A DNA stretch of 64,000 bases, taken from the NCBI RefSeq assembly GCF_900114095.1, contig NZ_FORV01000001.1, positions 62,001 through 126,000 on the forward strand. Direction: 5' to 3'. Source of the DNA: Sphingomonas sp. NFR04 (GTDB lineage Bacteria; Pseudomonadota; Alphaproteobacteria; Sphingomonadales; Sphingomonadaceae). The notes beneath the pieces were generated by a model. The model ran no database searches and had not been told where the DNA came from. It saw only the letters and a program-made list of their open reading frames with translations. Of this stretch, positions 1-10,805 are shown piece by piece. Numbering within the stretch: the stretch's first letter is position 1; every line of letters begins with the position of its first letter. The position numbers and the translations under genes were made by a program.

Positions 1-657
1 GCCGGTGAAGGCGCCGCGTTCATGGCCGAACAGCTCGGCTTCGATCAGCTCGCGCGGGATCGCGGCCATGTTGAGCGCCACGAACGGCGCGCGACGGCGG
101 GGCCCGAGATCATGGATCGCCTTGGCGACCAGCTCCTTGCCGGTCCCCGACTCGCCGCTGATTAGCACGGTGAGATCGTTGGAGACGACGCGGGCGATCA
201 CCCGGTATACCTCCTGCATCGCCGGCGAGCGGCCGATCAGCGACGGGCCGCCGGTCTGCTCCGCATCGGTTTGATCGGCGGGGCGACGGCGGCCGCGCGC
301 CATCGCGCTCTGCACCGCATGGGTCAACGCATCGAGGTCGAACGGCTTGGGAAGATAGTCGAAGGCGCCGACTTCGGTGGCGCGGACCGCCGTCGCCAGC
401 GTGTTCTGGGCGGAGAAGACGATTACCGGCAGCGTGGGATGCTCGGCCATCAGCCCGGAGACGACGTCCAGCCCGTTGCCGTCGGGCAGCACCACGTCGG
501 TCACCAGCACGTCGGGCACGCCGGTGGTGAGCGCGCGGCGCAGCTCGGCGACGCTGGCGGCGGTGGCGACGCGGTGCCCCTCGCGCTTGAGCGCGGCGGC
601 AACCACGGTGCGAATCGCGGCGTCGTCATCGACGACCAGAACCGAGCCCGGCGTCAT
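1..657 (-). CDS. ntrC: Nitrogen regulation response regulator NtrC, N-terminal 219 residues (cut by window edge)
   Basis: Sigma-54-dependent activator of nitrogen-assimilation genes, the response-regulator partner of NtrB. The receiver domain starts at residue 1, with acidic residues D10-D12 and a DVVLPDGNG phospho-acceptor segment near residue 53. A linker follows, then the AAA+ domain with Walker A SGESGTGKE. The visible part ends within the GAFTGA sigma-54 contact loop, so about half of the protein (rest of AAA+ and the HTH) lies outside the window. The ATG at 655-657 overlaps the ntrB stop (ATGA), which indicates translational coupling. Family assignment is firm; the gene is incomplete only because of the window edge. 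Confidence 0.95.
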   Translation of the reverse strand, partial: MTPGSVLVVDDDAAIRTVVAAALKREGHRVATAASVAELRRALTTGVPDVLVTDVVLPDGNGLDVVSGLMAEHPTLPVIVFSAQNTLATAVRATEVGAFDYLPKPFDLDALTHAVQSAMARGRRRPADQTDAEQTGGPSLIGRSPAMQEVYRVIARVVSNDLTVLISGESGTGKELVAKAIHDLGPRRRAPFVALNMAAIPRELIEAELFGHERGAFTG

Positions 658-1763
658 GCCGCGGCTCGCGGCAACAGGATGCGGAACACTGTGACCTCCG
701 GTTCGCGTTCGCGGGCATATTGGACGATCCCGCCCATGTCCCGCACCAGTTTCTCGACCAGCGGCAGCCCCAGCCCCTTTCCCTCCGGCTTGCCCGAGAC
801 GAACGGCTCGAACAGATGCTCGGCAATGTCGGCGGGGGCGCCGGGACCATTGTCCATCACGCAGATCTCGATCGGCAGCGGCCGGCGCGGCTGGCCGGGG
901 CCCGCATTGACCGACATGCCGTGGCGAAAGGCGGTCGACAGGATGATGCGCGGCTGGGCCAGGCCCCTCAGCGCCTCGGCCGCGTTCTTGAGCAGGTTGA
1001 TCAGCACCTGCAGGAAAGCATCGCGGTCGACCAGCACCGGCGGCAGCGAGGGGTCGAACCATTCCTCGATCACGATCCCGCGTGCGAACCCCGCCAGCGC
1101 CACGCGGCGACCATGGTCGAGCAGCGGGTAGATGTTGGTCGGCGCGAGGTCGAGCGGCCGGGTGTCGGTGAAGTCCTGCATCCGGTCGATCAGCGCGGCG
1201 ATGCGGTCGACTTCGGTGGTGATCAGGCGGGTGAGCTCGTCGTTGGTTTCGGGATCGCCGCCGCTCTGGAGCAGCTGCGCCGCCCCGCGGATGCCGGACA
1301 GCGGGTTCTTGATCTCATGCCCCAGCATCGCCGCCGCGCCGATCGCCGCGCGCGCGCCGGCGGTGCGGTCGAGGCCGTGGTTCATCTTGCGGGCCTGGGG
1401 GGCATGATGGAGCGTCACGATCCGCCAGCCGGGATGATCGGGCACCTGGCTCTCGAGAAAATCGACGCGCAGCCGCGTGCCCCGCACCGCCTCGATCTCG
1501 GCGTCGAACGCCGCGAAACCGCGCCCGTCCCGCCGGTCGGCATAGTCCTCTGGCGGCAGCAGCACCGCGTCATAGGGCTGGCCGACCATGCTGGTCTCGC
1601 TGTGGTTGAGCAGCACCTCACAAGCGGGGTTGGCATGGGCGATGCGCCCGTCTGGATCGAGCACGAGCACCGCCACCGGCAGTGCGCCGAACAGCTCGGC
1701 GAAGCTCGGTCCCTCGACGGTCTGGGGGCGAAACCGCCTCAGGCCGCCGCGCGGGAAAGCCAC
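654..1763 (-). CDS. ntrB: Nitrogen regulation sensor histidine kinase NtrB
   Basis: Cytoplasmic kinase/phosphatase that acts on NtrC. An N-terminal PAS domain ([19 protein letters not shown]...) is followed by the dimerisation/phosphoacceptor motif [18 protein letters not shown], the N-box [12 protein letters not shown], and the G boxes DNGPGAP and [12 protein letters not shown]. No membrane segment is seen. The start is uncertain. No ATG lies near the expected N-terminus. I chose the GTG at 1763, which overlaps dusB by 25 bp. Alternatives are a CTG overlapping the dusB stop and a GTG at 1676 that would cut into the PAS domain. The gene is third-to-last in a dusB-ntrB-ntrC operon typical of alphaproteobacteria. 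Confidence 0.93.
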   Translation of the reverse strand: MAFPRGGLRRFRPQTVEGPSFAELFGALPVAVLVLDPDGRIAHANPACEVLLNHSETSMVGQPYDAVLLPPEDYADRRDGRGFAAFDAEIEAVRGTRLRVDFLESQVPDHPGWRIVTLHHAPQARKMNHGLDRTAGARAAIGAAAMLGHEIKNPLSGIRGAAQLLQSGGDPETNDELTRLITTEVDRIAALIDRMQDFTDTRPLDLAPTNIYPLLDHGRRVALAGFARGIVIEEWFDPSLPPVLVDRDAFLQVLINLLKNAAEALRGLAQPRIILSTAFRHGMSVNAGPGQPRRPLPIEICVMDNGPGAPADIAEHLFEPFVSGKPEGKGLGLPLVEKLVRDMGGIVQYAREREPEVTVFRILLPRAAA

Positions 1764-2737
1764 GGCTCGTAGAACTCCGCCAGCATGTCGAGCACCTTCA
1801 CCGGATCGACGACCTGGTTGACCTTGTTGCGGAACTCCGCCGAGCCGTGCAGCCCCTTGGTGTACCAGCCGAGATGCTTGCGCATCACGTTGACCCCGAC
1901 CTCGTTGCCATAGTGGCCGAGCGTCTCGACATAATGCTCGGTGATCACGCGATATTGTTCTTCGATCGACGGCTCGGGCTTGTCGCCCTTGCCGGTCAGC
2001 GCGTCCATCACCTGGCGGAGGATCCACGGCTTGCCATAGGCGCCGCGGCCGATCATCACGCCGTCCGCGCCGGACTGCGCCAGCGCCTCGCGGGCATCGG
2101 CCACCGAGCAGATGTCGCCGTTGACGATCACCGGGATCGACACGGCATCCTTCACCCGGCGCACGAAGCTCCAGTCGGCCGACCCGCGATACATCTGGTT
2201 GCGGGTGCGGCCATGGACGGTCACCAGCTTGGCGCCGAGATCCTGCGCGATATTCGCCAGCTCGGGGGCGTTGAGGCTGTCGAGATCCCAGCCCATCCGC
2301 ATCTTGACCGTCACCGGCGCCTTTACGGCATCGACACAGGCGCGAATGATCGCGCCGGCATGGTCCAGGTCGCGCATCAGCGCCGAGCCTGCGTCACCGT
2401 TGGTGACCTTGCGGACCGGGCAGCCCATGTTGATGTCGATGATCGAGGCGCCGCGATCCTCGTTGAGCTTGGCCGCCTCCGCCATCTCGTGCGGGGTGCA
2501 GCCGACGAGCTGCATCGAGACGGGCTCCTCGATCGGATCCCAGGCCGCCTTCTGCACCGATTGCCGCGTCTCGCGGATCGCGGCGGCGCTGGCGATCATC
2601 TCGGTGACGTTGAGGCCCGAGCCGAAGCGCCGCACTGCGCGCCGGAACGGCAGGTCCGTAACGCCGGTCATCGGCGCAAGCAGCACCGGGGCTTCGACCG
2701 TGACGGGGCCGATCTGGATGGGGGCGAGTTCGCGCAT
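1739..2737 (-). CDS. dusB: tRNA-dihydrouridine synthase (DusB/NifR3)
   Basis: FMN-dependent reductase that makes dihydrouridine in tRNA; 332 residues, the usual family length. The TIM barrel starts at [17 protein letters not shown]. The Dus signature is [20 protein letters not shown], which contains the catalytic-loop cysteine, followed by [24 protein letters not shown] and [14 protein letters not shown]. The ATG at 2735-2737 gives the standard [10 protein letters not shown] start; the open frame continues upstream only through a palindromic repeat and the divergent gene. It heads the nitrogen-regulation operon, the classic nifR3-ntrBC arrangement. Confidence 0.96.
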   Translation of the reverse strand: MRELAPIQIGPVTVEAPVLLAPMTGVTDLPFRRAVRRFGSGLNVTEMIASAAAIRETRQSVQKAAWDPIEEPVSMQLVGCTPHEMAEAAKLNEDRGASIIDINMGCPVRKVTNGDAGSALMRDLDHAGAIIRACVDAVKAPVTVKMRMGWDLDSLNAPELANIAQDLGAKLVTVHGRTRNQMYRGSADWSFVRRVKDAVSIPVIVNGDICSVADAREALAQSGADGVMIGRGAYGKPWILRQVMDALTGKGDKPEPSIEEQYRVITEHYVETLGHYGNEVGVNVMRKHLGWYTKGLHGSAEFRNKVNQVVDPVKVLDMLAEFYEPWLSRAAA

Positions 2738-2799
2738 CAATTCTGCCTGAAAATCAGGCAGCGCATGTAGCGATCCGGGGCGCGAAGGGCAAGGTGCCC

Positions 2800-2970
2800 A
2801 ATTCCTCGCCGGCACGGGGAGGGGGACCATTTGCGCCAGCAAATGGTGGAGGGGCCGCCGCGGCACGCGGCGGTGTCCAACGCGCGAGCTGAGTCCCGCG
2901 CCTCGCGGCGCGGCCCCTCCACCACGCGGCTGCGCCGCGCGGTCCCCCTCCCCCGTGCCGGGGAGGAATT
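2800..2970. repeat. Palindromic intergenic repeat, family A copy 1 (171 bp)
   Basis: Terminal inverted repeats begin AATTCCTCGCCGGCACGGGG and end in the complementary GTGCCGGGGAGGAATT. Nested hairpins lie inside, including one at 2828-2849 (ACCATTTG...CAAATGGT). It lies between divergent dusB and ispDF. A second copy with the same frame but different hairpin tips lies at 6870-7032. Confidence 0.9.
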
Positions 2971-3016
2971 GGGTCGGCCCTACCGCTGTCCCGCAAACTC
3001 GGCTAGGCGCTCCGCC

Positions 3017-4174
3017 ATGACCGCGTTCAGGACCGCCGCCATCCTTGTCGCCGCCGGCAGCGGCACCCGCGCAGGTGGCAGCGTGCCCAAGCAATATGCG
3101 CTGCTCGGCGGCAAGCCGCTGCTCGCTTATGCCCATCAGGCGCTGAGCAGTCATCCCAAGATCGACGCAGTACTGACCGTGATCGGCGAAGGCCAGGAAG
3201 CGCTGCTCGAAGCGGCGCTGGGCACCACGCCCTTCGTCACCGGCGGCGCCACCCGGCGCGAGTCGGTGCGCAACGGGCTGGAAGCGTTGCTCGCCGGCGG
3301 CTTCACCCATGTCCTGATCCACGATGCCGCCCGGCCCTTCCTCGCGGCTCGGGTGATCGACGATTTGCTGACGAGCCTAGGCACTACCGGCGGGGCGATC
3401 CCTGCCCTCCCCGTCGCCGACACGCTGGTCCGCGGCGAAGGCGAACTGATCGGCGACACCGTGCCGCGCGACGCTCTTTACCGCGTCCAGACCCCACAGG
3501 CCTTTGCTTTCGACGCCATTCTCGATGCGCACCGCCGCTGGCCCGCCGAGGTGGACGCGACCGACGACGCGCAGATGCTGCGCGCGATCGGCGGCCAGGT
3601 CGCGCTCGTCCCCGGAGACCCGATGCTCGAAAAGATCACCCATCCCGCAGATTTCGCCGCCGCCGAGACGCGGCTGGCCGCCGCCATGCGCGTCCGCACC
3701 GCGACCGGCTATGATGTCCACCGCTTCGCGGAGGGCGAGGCGCTGTGGCTCGGCGGCGTGCGTATCCCCCACAGCAAGGGCCTGTCCGGGCATAGCGACG
3801 CGGACGTGGCGCTCCACGCGATCACGGATGCGCTGCTCGGCACGATCGGCGCAGGCGATATCGGCATGCATTTTCCGCCCAGCGACCCGCAGTGGCGCGG
3901 CGCGGCCTCGGCCCGCTTCCTCGAACATGCCGCCTCGCTGGTCGCATCCGAAGGCGGCATCCTCGACTTCATCGACGTGACGCTGATCTGCGAGGCGCCC
4001 AAGATCGGCCCGCACCGCGAGGCGATCCGCGCCTCGATCGCCGCGATCCTCGGTCTCGATCCGGGGCAGGTGAGCGTGAAGGCGACCACCACCGAACGCC
4101 TGGGTTTCACCGGCCGCGGCGAGGGCATGGCGGCGCAGGCTGTCGCAACCGTACGCGTACCTGCAAGGAACTGA
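3017..4174 (+). CDS. ispDF: Bifunctional IspD/IspF enzyme of the MEP isoprenoid pathway
   Basis: Fusion of 2-C-methyl-D-erythritol 4-phosphate cytidylyltransferase (residues 1 to about 225) and 2-C-methyl-D-erythritol 2,4-cyclodiphosphate synthase (about 228-385). IspD signatures are [16 protein letters not shown] (12-27), HDAARPF and DTLVRG. IspF signatures are GYDVHRF with its metal-binding D and H, GHSDADV, and a C-terminal [14 protein letters not shown]. The fused form is common in alphaproteobacteria. The ATG at 3017 was chosen because the longer upstream reading frame runs through repeat A. It is divergent from dusB. Confidence 0.97.
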   Translation: MTAFRTAAILVAAGSGTRAGGSVPKQYALLGGKPLLAYAHQALSSHPKIDAVLTVIGEGQEALLEAALGTTPFVTGGATRRESVRNGLEALLAGGFTHVLIHDAARPFLAARVIDDLLTSLGTTGGAIPALPVADTLVRGEGELIGDTVPRDALYRVQTPQAFAFDAILDAHRRWPAEVDATDDAQMLRAIGGQVALVPGDPMLEKITHPADFAAAETRLAAAMRVRTATGYDVHRFAEGEALWLGGVRIPHSKGLSGHSDADVALHAITDALLGTIGAGDIGMHFPPSDPQWRGAASARFLEHAASLVASEGGILDFIDVTLICEAPKIGPHREAIRASIAAILGLDPGQVSVKATTTERLGFTGRGEGMAAQAVATVRVPARN

Positions 4175-4213
4175 CTCGTAACACCCTTCATCCAATGGCA
4201 AGGGGGCGCCGTT

Positions 4214-4750
4214 ATGGACACGATTCTTCCCACCGAGCTCGTAGAAGCCGCGCGTAAGGTCATCGACGCAAACCGCGCCGCCGGCCGCCGCGTCGCCGTT
4301 GCCGAGAGCTGCACCGGCGGCCTGGTCTCCGCCGCGCTGACCGAATTGCCGGGTTCGTCCGACGTCTTCGACGCCGGCTTCGTCACCTATTCCAACGATG
4401 CCAAGATGGACGTGCTGAAGGTGAGCCTCGACGTGCTCGAAACCTTCGGCGCCGTCTCGATCGCGGTTGCCTGGAGCATGGCGCAGGGCGTGCTGGAGCG
4501 CACCAAGGCCGATGTCGCCGTCGCCATCACCGGCATCGCCGGCCCTGGCGGGGCGACCGAAAACAAGCCGGTGGGCACCGTCGTGTTCGCCCAGGCGATC
4601 CGCGGCGCCGATCCCAAGCACGTCGTCGCCGACGCGCGCCATTTCGAGGATAACGGCCGCGGCGGCATCCGCCTTCAGGCGGCGTTGTGCGCGCTCGACC
4701 TGTTGATGCCGTCGCCCGAAGTGCCGGTCGAGGAACCCGAAGCCGCATAA
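4214..4750 (+). CDS. pncC: CinA C-terminal family nicotinamide-nucleotide amidohydrolase PncC
   Basis: A 178-residue stand-alone CinA-C domain that deamidates nicotinamide mononucleotide for NAD salvage. The hallmark AESCTGGLVS lies at about residues 31-40, followed by VTYSNDAK and the glycine-rich ITGIAGPGG. No N-terminal molybdopterin-like domain is present, which is normal for this form. It lies 39 bp after ispDF on the same strand and may be cotranscribed. Its last 76 bp overlap in antisense the 3' end of the convergent START-domain gene. Confidence 0.92.
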   Translation: MDTILPTELVEAARKVIDANRAAGRRVAVAESCTGGLVSAALTELPGSSDVFDAGFVTYSNDAKMDVLKVSLDVLETFGAVSIAVAWSMAQGVLERTKADVAVAITGIAGPGGATENKPVGTVVFAQAIRGADPKHVVADARHFEDNGRGGIRLQAALCALDLLMPSPEVPVEEPEAA

Positions 4751-5172
4751 AGCTTCGCCGCGCGCTCCTCGAACGCACCGATCATCTTGCGGAGCGCGCG
4801 GTCGAACACCTGGCCGGCCAGCATCTCGAACACCCGGTTCTTGAACGCGAAGTCGACGCAGAAATCGACATAGCAACCGCCCTGCCCGTCCGGCCGGAAC
4901 TTCCAGTCGTTCGACAGATGCTTGAGCGGCCCATCGACATATTCGACATGAACGGTCTCGGGCCGCGCCTTGGTGACGCGCGAGGTGAAGGTCTCGCGCA
5001 GCCCCTTGAAGCCGACGATCATGTCGGCCACGACCTGGGTGTCGCTCGACGAGCGGACGCGCATCGCGCTCACCCAGGGCAGGAACTCGGGGTAGCGCGC
5101 GACGTCGGCGACCAGATCGAACATCTGTTCCGGCGAGTAAGGAAGCTGCCGGGTTTCGCTGTGCTTGGGCAT
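4675..5172 (-). CDS. Coq10/RatA-family START-domain protein
   Basis: A 165-residue protein of the polyketide-cyclase/START superfamily. It matches the alphaproteobacterial ubiquinone-binding Coq10 group, also annotated as RatA toxin. Characteristic segments are [42 protein letters not shown] and a C-terminal FKNRVFEMLAGQVFDRALRKM-type helix. Known Coq10 homologues bind ubiquinone and support respiration; a toxin role is not shown by the sequence. The ATG overlaps the lipA stop (TGATG), so it is coupled to lipA. Its 3' end overlaps pncC convergently. Confidence 0.88.
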   Translation of the reverse strand: MPKHSETRQLPYSPEQMFDLVADVARYPEFLPWVSAMRVRSSSDTQVVADMIVGFKGLRETFTSRVTKARPETVHVEYVDGPLKHLSNDWKFRPDGQGGCYVDFCVDFAFKNRVFEMLAGQVFDRALRKMIGAFEERAAKLYAASGSSTGTSGDGINRSSAHNAA

Positions 5173-6104
5173 CAGGCCTTGGCGCTCGCCTTCGCCAGCT
5201 TGGCCTCGCGGGCCGCGCGCATTTCGGCGAAATCCTCGCCGGCGTGGTAGCTGGAACGCGTGAGCGGGGTCGATGCAACCTGCAGGAAGCCCTTGGCACG
5301 GGCGATCGCGCCGTACGCCTGGAAATTCTGCGGCGTCACGAACTCCTCGACCTTGGCGTGCTTCGGCGTCGGCTGGAGATACTGGCCCATGGTCAGGAAA
5401 TCGATGTCGGCCGAGCGCATGTCGTCCATCACCTGGTGCACTTCCAGGCGTTGCTCGCCCAGGCCCAGCATGATGCCCGACTTGGTGAAGATCGACGGAT
5501 CGAGCCGCTTCACCGTCTCCAGCAGGCGCAGCGACGCGTAGTAGCGCGCGCCCGGGCGGATCATCGGATAGAGCCTGGGGACCGTCTCCAGATTGTGGTT
5601 GTACACGTCCGGGCGCGCCGCGACGATCGCCTCGACGGCAGCCTCGTGCTTGTTGCGGAAATCGGGCGTCAGGATCTCGATCGTGGTAGTCGGGCTCGCC
5701 TTGCGGATCGCCTCGATCACCTTGACGAACTGGCTCGCACCCCCGTCGGGCAGGTCGTCGCGGTCCACCGAGGTGATGACGATGTGCTCCAGGCCCATCT
5801 GCACCGCCGCCTCGGCGACGTGCTGGGGCTCGAGCGGATCGACCTTGCGCGGCATGCCGGTCTTGACGTTGCAGAAGCGGCAGGCGCGCGTGCAGACGTC
5901 GCCCAGGATCATCACCGTCGCGTGTTTCTTGGTCCAGCACTCGCCGATATTCGGACAGGCGGCTTCCTCGCAAACCGTCGTGAGGTTCTTGGAGCGCATC
6001 AGCGCACGGGTCTTGGCGAACCCTTCGGACGTGGGCGCCTTGACGCGGATCCAATCGGGCTTGCGGAGGCGTTCGGGCCGGGCCAGCGGAGTCTGCTCGT
6101 TCAT
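5172..6104 (-). CDS. lipA: Lipoyl synthase
   Basis: Radical SAM enzyme that inserts two sulphurs into octanoyl groups on lipoate-dependent dehydrogenases. The auxiliary cluster is built from C45, C50 and C56 ([12 protein letters not shown]) and the radical-SAM cluster from C71, C75 and C78 (CTRACRFC). Also visible are [13 protein letters not shown] and the C-terminal [10 protein letters not shown], which includes the conserved RSSY serine. The protein has 310 residues. ATG 6104 ([10 protein letters not shown]) was chosen over an upstream frame extension. Divergent from the carbonic anhydrase gene; 130 bp between the starts. Confidence 0.97.
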   Translation of the reverse strand: MNEQTPLARPERLRKPDWIRVKAPTSEGFAKTRALMRSKNLTTVCEEAACPNIGECWTKKHATVMILGDVCTRACRFCNVKTGMPRKVDPLEPQHVAEAAVQMGLEHIVITSVDRDDLPDGGASQFVKVIEAIRKASPTTTIEILTPDFRNKHEAAVEAIVAARPDVYNHNLETVPRLYPMIRPGARYYASLRLLETVKRLDPSIFTKSGIMLGLGEQRLEVHQVMDDMRSADIDFLTMGQYLQPTPKHAKVEEFVTPQNFQAYGAIARAKGFLQVASTPLTRSSYHAGEDFAEMRAAREAKLAKASAKA

Positions 6105-6234
6105 GGGGGGCAGATAGAGCGCCCGAACGCGTTTCGCCAGTCCCGGAAATTGCGCATGGGGTTGCACGGAGCGTAAGCGGCGCGTGAACGTTGGGGCGGT
6201 CGACAAGAGCAAAAAGGATGGATAGGCGAAACGA

Positions 6235-6864
6235 ATGGCTGGATTCGACGCACTCCTCAGCGGCTATCGCCGCTTCCGCAACGAAGGCTGGAGCACCCAG
6301 CGCGCCCGCTGGGCCGAGCTGTCCGAAGGGCAGAGCCCCAAGGTGATGGTGATCGCCTGCTCCGACAGCCGGGTCGACCCGGCGCAGATCTTCGATACTT
6401 CGCCCGGCGAGATCTTCGTGGTGCGCAACGTCGCGAATCTTGTGCCGCCCTTCGAGATGGGCGGCGGTCGTCACGGCGTGTCGGCGGCGCTGGAGTTCGC
6501 GGTGACGCAGCTCGAAGTGCCCGAGATCGTGGTGATGGGGCACGGCGCCTGCGGCGGCGCGCATGCGGCGCTCACCCAGCGCTTCGCCGATGCCGAGAAT
6601 GGCGAAGGCGGGTTCATCGCCCATTGGGTCGACATGCTGGATGGCGCCCGCGAGAAGATCGTGGCGGAGCATGGCGAGGGCCCGGCAGCGGTGCGCGCGA
6701 TGGAACAGGAGACCGTCCGCGTCTCGATCCGCAACCTGCGCACCTTCCCCTTCGTCGCCGAGCGCGAGGCCGCGGGCACACTGAAGATCCACGGCGCGTA
6801 TTTCGCGATCGCCGACGGCGTGCTGCACGTAATGGGCGACGACGGGATGTTCGCGGCGGCGTAG
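6235..6864 (+). CDS. Beta-class carbonic anhydrase
   Basis: Zinc enzyme interconverting CO2 and bicarbonate. The ligand motif CSDSRVDP (C42, D44, R46) and H103-x2-C106 in GHGACGG are intact. [10 protein letters not shown] and the substrate-channel residues are also present. At 209 residues it is a typical plant-type/beta enzyme (can/cynT-like). Cytoplasmic; no signal peptide. It is followed directly by palindromic repeat family A copy 2. Confidence 0.95.
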   Translation: MAGFDALLSGYRRFRNEGWSTQRARWAELSEGQSPKVMVIACSDSRVDPAQIFDTSPGEIFVVRNVANLVPPFEMGGGRHGVSAALEFAVTQLEVPEIVVMGHGACGGAHAALTQRFADAENGEGGFIAHWVDMLDGAREKIVAEHGEGPAAVRAMEQETVRVSIRNLRTFPFVAEREAAGTLKIHGAYFAIADGVLHVMGDDGMFAAA

Positions 6865-6869
6865 CGTCT

Positions 6870-7032
6870 AAACTCCTCCCCGGCACGGGGAGGGGGACCG
6901 CCGCCGAAGGCGGTGGTGGAGGGGCCGCGCCGGAGGCGCGGTCTTCCGGGAGCTTCAGGTCCTACCGCCGCTGGCGCGGCGGCCCCTCCACCATGCTGCG
7001 CATGGTCCCCCTCCCCGTTCCGGGGAGGAATT
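6870..7032. repeat. Palindromic intergenic repeat, family A copy 2 (about 163 bp)
   Basis: Shares with the 2800-2970 copy the outer arm CGGCACGGGGAGGGGGACC, the inner pair GGTGGAGGGGCCGC / GCGGCCCCTCCACCA and the closing GGTCCCCCTCCCCGTTCCGG. Hairpin tips differ (CCGCCGAAGGCGG here). It fills the convergent gap between the carbonic anhydrase and ppk2 and could fold as a strong terminator for both. Confidence 0.9.
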
Positions 7033-7037
7033 TAGGG

Positions 7038-7814
7038 TCAGAACTTACCCAGCGCTTCGGTCGCCACCTTCAACACTTCCGGGTCGAGCTCCGGCGGCAC
7101 CATCGGCACGTGCTTCTCCAGTTGCTCGGCGATGGCGGTCAGCGCCGCGATCCGTGCGGCCTTCTTGTTGTTGCCGTCGATCACCGTCCAGCGCGCGTGC
7201 GGGGTGTCGGTCTCGTGGAACATCTCGTGCATCGCATCGAGATAATCGGCCCGGCGCGCACGGTTGCGGAAATCGTCCATGCCGGTCTTCCAGCGCTTCC
7301 ACGGATGGGTCAGCCGGTCGCGGAGGCGCTTGTCCTGGGTCTTCTGCGTGACGTGGAGGAAGATCTTGATCAGCGTAGCGCCGTTGTTGACCTGCTGCGC
7401 CTCGAAGTCGTTGATCTCGGCATAGCCGCGCCGCCAGTCGGTCTCGCTGGCATAGCCCTCGACCCGTTCGACCAGCACACGGCCATACCAGGTCCGGTCG
7501 AACACCGCGATATTGTGCTGCGCCGGCAGTCGCTGCCAGAAGCGCCAGAGGAAATGGTGCGCGAGCTCTTCCTGGGTCGGCGCGGAAATCGGCCAGACCT
7601 CATAATAGCGGGGGTCCCATTCGGCAGTGAGGCGCTTGATCACCCCGCCCTTCCCTGCCGCATCCCAGCCCTCCAGCGCAATGATCGCGCGGCGCTTGTG
7701 GATGATGTGCGCGGTCTGGATATGGCTCAGCCGCTTCTGCAGCTTGGCGAGTTCGGTTTCATAATCGCCGTCGAAATGGTCGCCGGCCTCGTAGTCGGAA
7801 AGATCGATGGTCAT
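7038..7814 (-). CDS. ppk2: Polyphosphate kinase 2 family protein
   Basis: PPK2-family phosphotransferase that uses polyphosphate to phosphorylate nucleotides. Walker A is LEGWDAAGKGG, the lid region contains FDRTWYGRVLVERVEGY, and the segment KRWKTGMDDFRNR is typical of the family. One-domain form of about 258 residues. ATG 7814 is used. A TTG at 7826 would overlap the upstream ldhA stop (TTGA) and add four residues. It is coupled to the D-lactate dehydrogenase gene. Substrate class (ADP versus AMP) cannot be decided here. Confidence 0.93.
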   Translation of the reverse strand: MTIDLSDYEAGDHFDGDYETELAKLQKRLSHIQTAHIIHKRRAIIALEGWDAAGKGGVIKRLTAEWDPRYYEVWPISAPTQEELAHHFLWRFWQRLPAQHNIAVFDRTWYGRVLVERVEGYASETDWRRGYAEINDFEAQQVNNGATLIKIFLHVTQKTQDKRLRDRLTHPWKRWKTGMDDFRNRARRADYLDAMHEMFHETDTPHARWTVIDGNNKKAARIAALTAIAEQLEKHVPMVPPELDPEVLKVATEALGKF

Positions 7815-7822
7815 GGGGCTGC

Positions 7823-8839
<1,017 letters not shown>

Positions 8840-8855
8840 GACCGCCGGTCTCCGC

Positions 8856-10658
8856 TCAGCCAGCCTTGGGGCCGTCGACGCCCGGTGCCAGGCGGATGTG
8901 CAGCTCCTTGAGCTGCTTGTCGCTCACCGCCGACGGCGCGTGCATCATCAGGTCCTCGGCCTTCTGCGTCATCGGGAAGGCGATCACCTCGCGGATGTTC
9001 GGCTCGTCGGCGAGCAGCATCACGATGCGGTCGACGCCCGGGGCCGAGCCACCGTGCGGCGGCGCGCCGAACTTGAAGGCGTTGATCATACCCGCGAAGT
9101 TGGTGTCGACATCGGCCTGCGTGTAGCCGGCGATCTCGAACGCCTTGTACATGATCTCCGGCTTGTGGTTCCGGATCGCGCCCGAGGACAGCTCGATGCC
9201 GTTGCAGACGATGTCATACTGATAGGCGAGGATGTCGAGCGGATCCTTGGTCTCCAGCGCCTCCAGCTCGCCCTGCGGCATCGAGAAGGGGTTGTGGCTG
9301 AAGTCGACCTTCTTCGCGTCCTCGTCATATTCGAACATCGGGAAGTCGACGATCCAGCAGAACTCGAAGCGCTTCTTGTCGATCAGTTCCAGCTGGTCGG
9401 CGACGCGGGTGCGCGCCAAGCCGGCGAGCTTGGCGGCCTGCGCTTCCTTGCCGGCGGCGAAGAAGATGCCGTCGTTGGGGCCCAGGCCCATGGCTTCCGC
9501 CATCGCCTTCATGCCGTCCTGGCCATGGTTGTTGGCGATCGGGCCGCCGAACACGCCGTCCTTCTGCGTCGCATAGCCAAGGCCCGGGAAGCCTTCGCTC
9601 TGCGCCCAGCTGTTCATGTCGTCGAAGAACTTGCGGCTCTTCTCATGCGTGCCCGGCGCCGGGATCGCACGGACGACGTCGCCGCCCTCGACGATCGAGG
9701 CGAAGCGGCCGAAGCCCGAACCCTTGAAGAAGTCCGACACGTCGGTGATCACCAGCGGGTTGCGCAGGTCCGGCTTGTCGTTGCCGTATTTGAGCATCGA
9801 TTCGCGGTACGGAATGCGCTTGAACGGCAGCGCGCTGACGCTGCGGCCCATGCCCTCCCAGTCGGCGAATTCCTCGAACACACCGTGCAGCACCGGCTCG
9901 ATCGCGGCGAACACGTCGTCCTGGGTGACGAAGCTCATCTCGAAATCGAGCTGGTAGAATTCACCCGGGCTGCGATCGGCGCGGGCGTCCTCGTCGCGGA
10001 AGCAGGGCGCGATCTGAAAATAGCGGTCGAAGCCGGCGACCATCAGCAGCTGCTTGAACATCTGCGGTGCCTGCGGCAGCGCGTAGAACTTGCCCGGATG
10101 GACCCGGCTGGGGACGAGATAGTCGCGCGCGCCCTCGGGGCTCGACGCGGTGAGGATCGGCGTCTGGAACTCGGTGAAGCCCTGGTCGATCATCCGGCGG
10201 CGCAGCGACGCGATCACGTTCGAGCGCAGCAGGATGTTCTTGTGGACCTTCTCGCGGCGCAGATCGAGATAGCGGTTCCGCAGGCGGATCTCTTCCGGAT
10301 ATTCCTGGTCGCCGAACACCGGCATCGGCAGGTCGGCGGCGGCCGACTGGACGGTCACCTCGGCGGCGCGGACCTCGATCTCGCCGGTCGGCAGGTTCGG
10401 GTTCACCACGCTGGCGTCGCGCGCAACGACCGTGCCGGTGACGGTGATCACCGATTCGGAGCGCAGCGACTCGATCGCTTCGAAGGCCGGGCCGCTTGCG
10501 TCGGTGACGATCTGGGTGATGCCGTAATGGTCGCGCAGGTCGACGAACACCAGGTCGCCATGGTCGCGCTTGCGGTGCACCCAGCCCGACAGGCGGACGG
10601 TTTGCCCGACGTCCGCGGAGCGGAGCTGGGCGCAGGTGTGGGTGCGATAGGCGTGCAT
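8856..10658 (-). CDS. aspS: Aspartyl-tRNA synthetase
   Basis: Bacterial-type class II synthetase of 600 residues. An N-terminal OB-fold anticodon domain ([20 protein letters not shown]) is followed by motif 2 around [20 protein letters not shown], a GAD insertion domain, and motif 3 [18 protein letters not shown]. The sequence does not tell whether it is discriminating or also charges tRNA-Asn. Divergent from rnd with a 147 bp promoter-bearing gap. Confidence 0.97.
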   Translation of the reverse strand: MHAYRTHTCAQLRSADVGQTVRLSGWVHRKRDHGDLVFVDLRDHYGITQIVTDASGPAFEAIESLRSESVITVTGTVVARDASVVNPNLPTGEIEVRAAEVTVQSAAADLPMPVFGDQEYPEEIRLRNRYLDLRREKVHKNILLRSNVIASLRRRMIDQGFTEFQTPILTASSPEGARDYLVPSRVHPGKFYALPQAPQMFKQLLMVAGFDRYFQIAPCFRDEDARADRSPGEFYQLDFEMSFVTQDDVFAAIEPVLHGVFEEFADWEGMGRSVSALPFKRIPYRESMLKYGNDKPDLRNPLVITDVSDFFKGSGFGRFASIVEGGDVVRAIPAPGTHEKSRKFFDDMNSWAQSEGFPGLGYATQKDGVFGGPIANNHGQDGMKAMAEAMGLGPNDGIFFAAGKEAQAAKLAGLARTRVADQLELIDKKRFEFCWIVDFPMFEYDEDAKKVDFSHNPFSMPQGELEALETKDPLDILAYQYDIVCNGIELSSGAIRNHKPEIMYKAFEIAGYTQADVDTNFAGMINAFKFGAPPHGGSAPGVDRIVMLLADEPNIREVIAFPMTQKAEDLMMHAPSAVSDKQLKELHIRLAPGVDGPKAG

Positions 10659-10805
10659 GTTGCGGTTCTTCTCACCTTGTCGTCATCGCCGCCCGGTGGG
10701 GCGGTGCCGGAACGGGCCGGCGCGACGATATTGAAACACTATGACCGCGCGCATTCCGGTCACACCCCACTTTTGTCAACCCGAAGACCGGTATATGGGC
10801 ATGCG

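Noticed and set aside
4675..5172. A RatA toxin with an antitoxin partner
   Set aside because: No antitoxin-like gene is adjacent. The partner is lipA, and the sequence fits the ubiquinone-binding Coq10 group; the RatA label is annotation tradition.
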